Position numbers and translations under genes: made by a program. Source: Morella rubra (taxonomy: Eukaryota; Streptophyta; Magnoliopsida; Fagales; Myricaceae). Taken from it: 64,000 nucleotides of DNA. Of this stretch, positions 61,830 to 64,000 are shown in pieces; the first letter of the stretch is position 1, and each line of letters starts with the position of its first letter. The notes under the pieces are model-generated. The model was not told the DNA's origin and did no database searches. It saw nothing but the letters and a program-made list of their open reading frames with translations. Where the stretch lies: the NCBI GenBank assembly GCA_003952965.2, contig CM025853.1, forward strand, positions 31,872,615-31,936,614. Direction: 5' to 3'.

Positions 61830-64000
61830 TAGAAAATAAGGCTCTGTCCTATTAAGATTGATAGAGCAACACCCGTTTTTTATCTTTGGCTAACATTATT
61901 ACTCATCCAATCCATTCAGATAGATCTATAGGCCATAAAGGCAACAATCCTTTGTGCTTCATTTGAATTGATAGACCTAAAGAGGAAAATCTTTTGCATT
62001 TCTGCAAATTGAGACAACCCAATTTCTGATATCATGTATAGGCAAAAAAGTATGCCTTTCGTTGAGAGGAAAAAAGGCACTAGACTGATATAGTGGCATT
62101 CTGATCTCTTAAATTGAGCATCTTCATCTGTTCCATGAATCAGTTTTTATATGTGAAAATGGATGAAGGGCAACATCTTTCCAGATGCTGTCCTATCATA
62201 CTTTCATTATATATATTTTTGAAGAATCAAAAATAGAATCTACAACACCCAAACACAGCCCCGCCCATGGACTTGGGCTGTAACTCAGGTAATTTCAAAG
62301 TCAAGGCATGCTAGAAATGCATCATACCAGCTCTTTCAGATTCCAGCTCTCCAGCAGACATTATAACAGGTTCGACTCCCATGGTTTGGAATATAAGTTC
62401 AGTCTGAAATGATTTCCCTTGCCCTTTTCCCCCCCAGATACCTGTATCATATTTCGAAAAAACAAGAAGAAATAAAAACTGCGTCTAAAAGCAAATCTCC
62501 TTTGTTTTCCCCCTCTTTCCTTGTGCTGAAATCCACATGACTCTAAAATAGAATTATTCTTGTCAAAACGGGAATACAGAACATTAAGAATTTTCCCAAC
62601 TCCAAGAGCTATGACAATTCAGATAGCACAATAATTAGAAGAGAAAGTAATTCACATAAATCTTAAGAAGCTTGTCAATACATAGCGATTGGTCATTACA
62701 TTTTAAGAAGAGCAAGACGATAAAGAAAGAGCACTTCCAACAGGAACCACCGACAAAATGAATTTCTCAAAATAATTGTCTAACAAACCTTCTCCTCTTT
62801 AAGCAAATTTGTTACCAGTAAAAACCTATTATCAGTACTTACCAAGTATCAAAGGAACCTTGGTATTGAGAAGATGAGAAATATAGTTCTTCACAATGTG
62901 GGTTACAGCAGCAACAGCAAAACAGATACAGAAGAACGTGAGTATCAATGTATAACTGCAAAGAAACATTGATACGACCTGTTATTTGCATTTACTGGGA
63001 TTTTAAGTTGAACAAAGCATGAGAACCTCCAAGAAGAAACAACACAATCTTGTAAACCTTAGATCAAAAGCAAAATTGTCTTATATCTGTTGACATAAGT
63101 GTCATGTCCTCAAATGCTGAATGCCAGAAGTCAAACCAACCGGTGTCCTACAAATCCACACATTGCAGTAGAAGCCCTTCTGAGCTTAGTATCCATGTTT
63201 TGAATCATGCAAGTTGAACCATCATAACAATCATCTTGCTGAGGGATTCATATTTTGCGGCTGCATAAATATTATAAATGGGCAAAGATACTTATGTTTT
63301 TTAGCAACGATGCACATTAACAGAAATATATGGGCTATTCTACCTTAAAGCTAATTGCAGACTGTGACCATCTTTTGCTGTTTCTTAAATTCTAGAGCAC
63401 CAACACATCCGAAGTATCAAGTTTGCAGACATGGGCAAATGAAAAATATAGCAAATAACTACATTCAACACCCTTCCCCAACTTTTACGAATAATAAAAT
63501 ACAAAACAACCATTGAGATGACAGACAACAAACATAAAAGTCTGTCTAGCAATGAGAAGGTGACTAGAGTTTATTCAATTTGTACCAAAGTTTCTGACTG
63601 CTAACATGATTCATCACTGTGTTTTTTTTACCTTTGCCCAGTTTCATAGAACTTACCAACTTTATCCTGTAAAAGAAAAGCAAATGGAAAAATGTAAATA
63701 CACAATGAAATCAGGATTGCAAGATGATTTAAATATATTGTGAAAAATTAAAAGAACCGTAAAGCAAAATGCAATAGACTCAACAACAGAAGCAACACCA
63801 TTAACATTTGGGATCTTCAAAGCAACAATTGTCAAGGAAGTCACGAAGTAACAACAGGTACTAGATAAGCAAATTAAGAAATACATTGATTTTTCACATA
63901 TATGTAGAGCCTGTTATGGAATTGAGTATATTGACTGAACTACAATAAATGAAAGAGGAAAGAAAAATAATGTTAAAGAATTAGCACACTGAACCAAGAG
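61830..64000. repeat. Fourth RCA-like partial unit, cut by the window end
   Basis: The stretch resumes a near-exact match to about 13746-15919, 17932-20108 and 59160-61138. It continues past the point where the 59-61 kb copy ends and is still matching at base 64000. Confidence 0.9.
62328..63666 (-). pseudogene. RCA-like exons 3-5, window-truncated copy
   Basis: Exons equivalent to 3, 4 and 5 lie at 63657-63666, 62843-62905 and 62328-62441. The coding bases are conserved, including Walker A. The exon-4 acceptor again lacks AG. The 3' exons are not present downstream because the scrambled junction intervenes. Exons 1 and 2 would lie beyond the window, so completeness at that end is unknown. 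Confidence 0.75.

Overview
The window is nuclear DNA from a flowering plant, probably a eudicot. It is AT-rich, with GT-AG introns, a transit-peptide-bearing Rubisco-activase-like AAA+ gene, a plant RNA polymerase IV/V subunit 7 gene, a tandem pair of nuclear transport factor 2 genes, a decayed plant RBR ubiquitin ligase and several plant DNA-transposon families. It is also a draft assembly. There are N gaps at 38841-39840 (exactly 1000 N) and 50105-50198, a very noisy block at about 25.4-38.8 kb, and near-identical blocks 45.4 kb apart.

Layout. At 0.5-8.3 kb lie an NRPE7-type gene (1306-1833, minus), a hAT-like element carrying a splice-bounded U2A'-like exon (2531-4130), and tandem units that include a twice-frameshifted NRPE7 copy (6210-6740). 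At 8.5-16.9 kb, on the minus strand, is the best gene here: an RCA-like gene of 12 exons, including a 10-nt microexon, that assembles by hand to a continuous 430-residue protein. A tandem partial copy holding exons 1-6 plus the upstream flank follows at 17.4-21.5 kb. A frameshifted RBR E3 gene lies at 21.98-23.04 kb, followed by a decayed RCA exon-2 fragment and a MITE. From 25.4 to 38.8 kb the sequence is noisy and poor in A on the plus strand. Several direct, degraded copies of the 21.9-25.4 kb RBR unit can be traced in it.

After the first gap come two NTF2 genes (41.5-43.0 and 46.3-48.0 kb, plus strand), separated by a CACTA-type remnant and AT-rich MITE-like repeats. The second NTF2 gene has a local pair of compensating frameshifts. 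After the second gap, 50199-61138 repeats 4786-15724 almost exactly. A scrambled 0.7-kb stretch follows, then another partial RCA unit that runs to the window end.

The genes do not form one pathway. NRPE7 belongs to RNA-directed DNA methylation, NTF2 to nuclear import of Ran, the RCA-like protein is a chloroplast AAA+ ATPase, and RBR proteins are ubiquitin ligases. The main theme is gene duplication and decay, with assembly artefact a serious competing explanation for the 45-kb duplication and the noisy block. I found no convincing new biological system.
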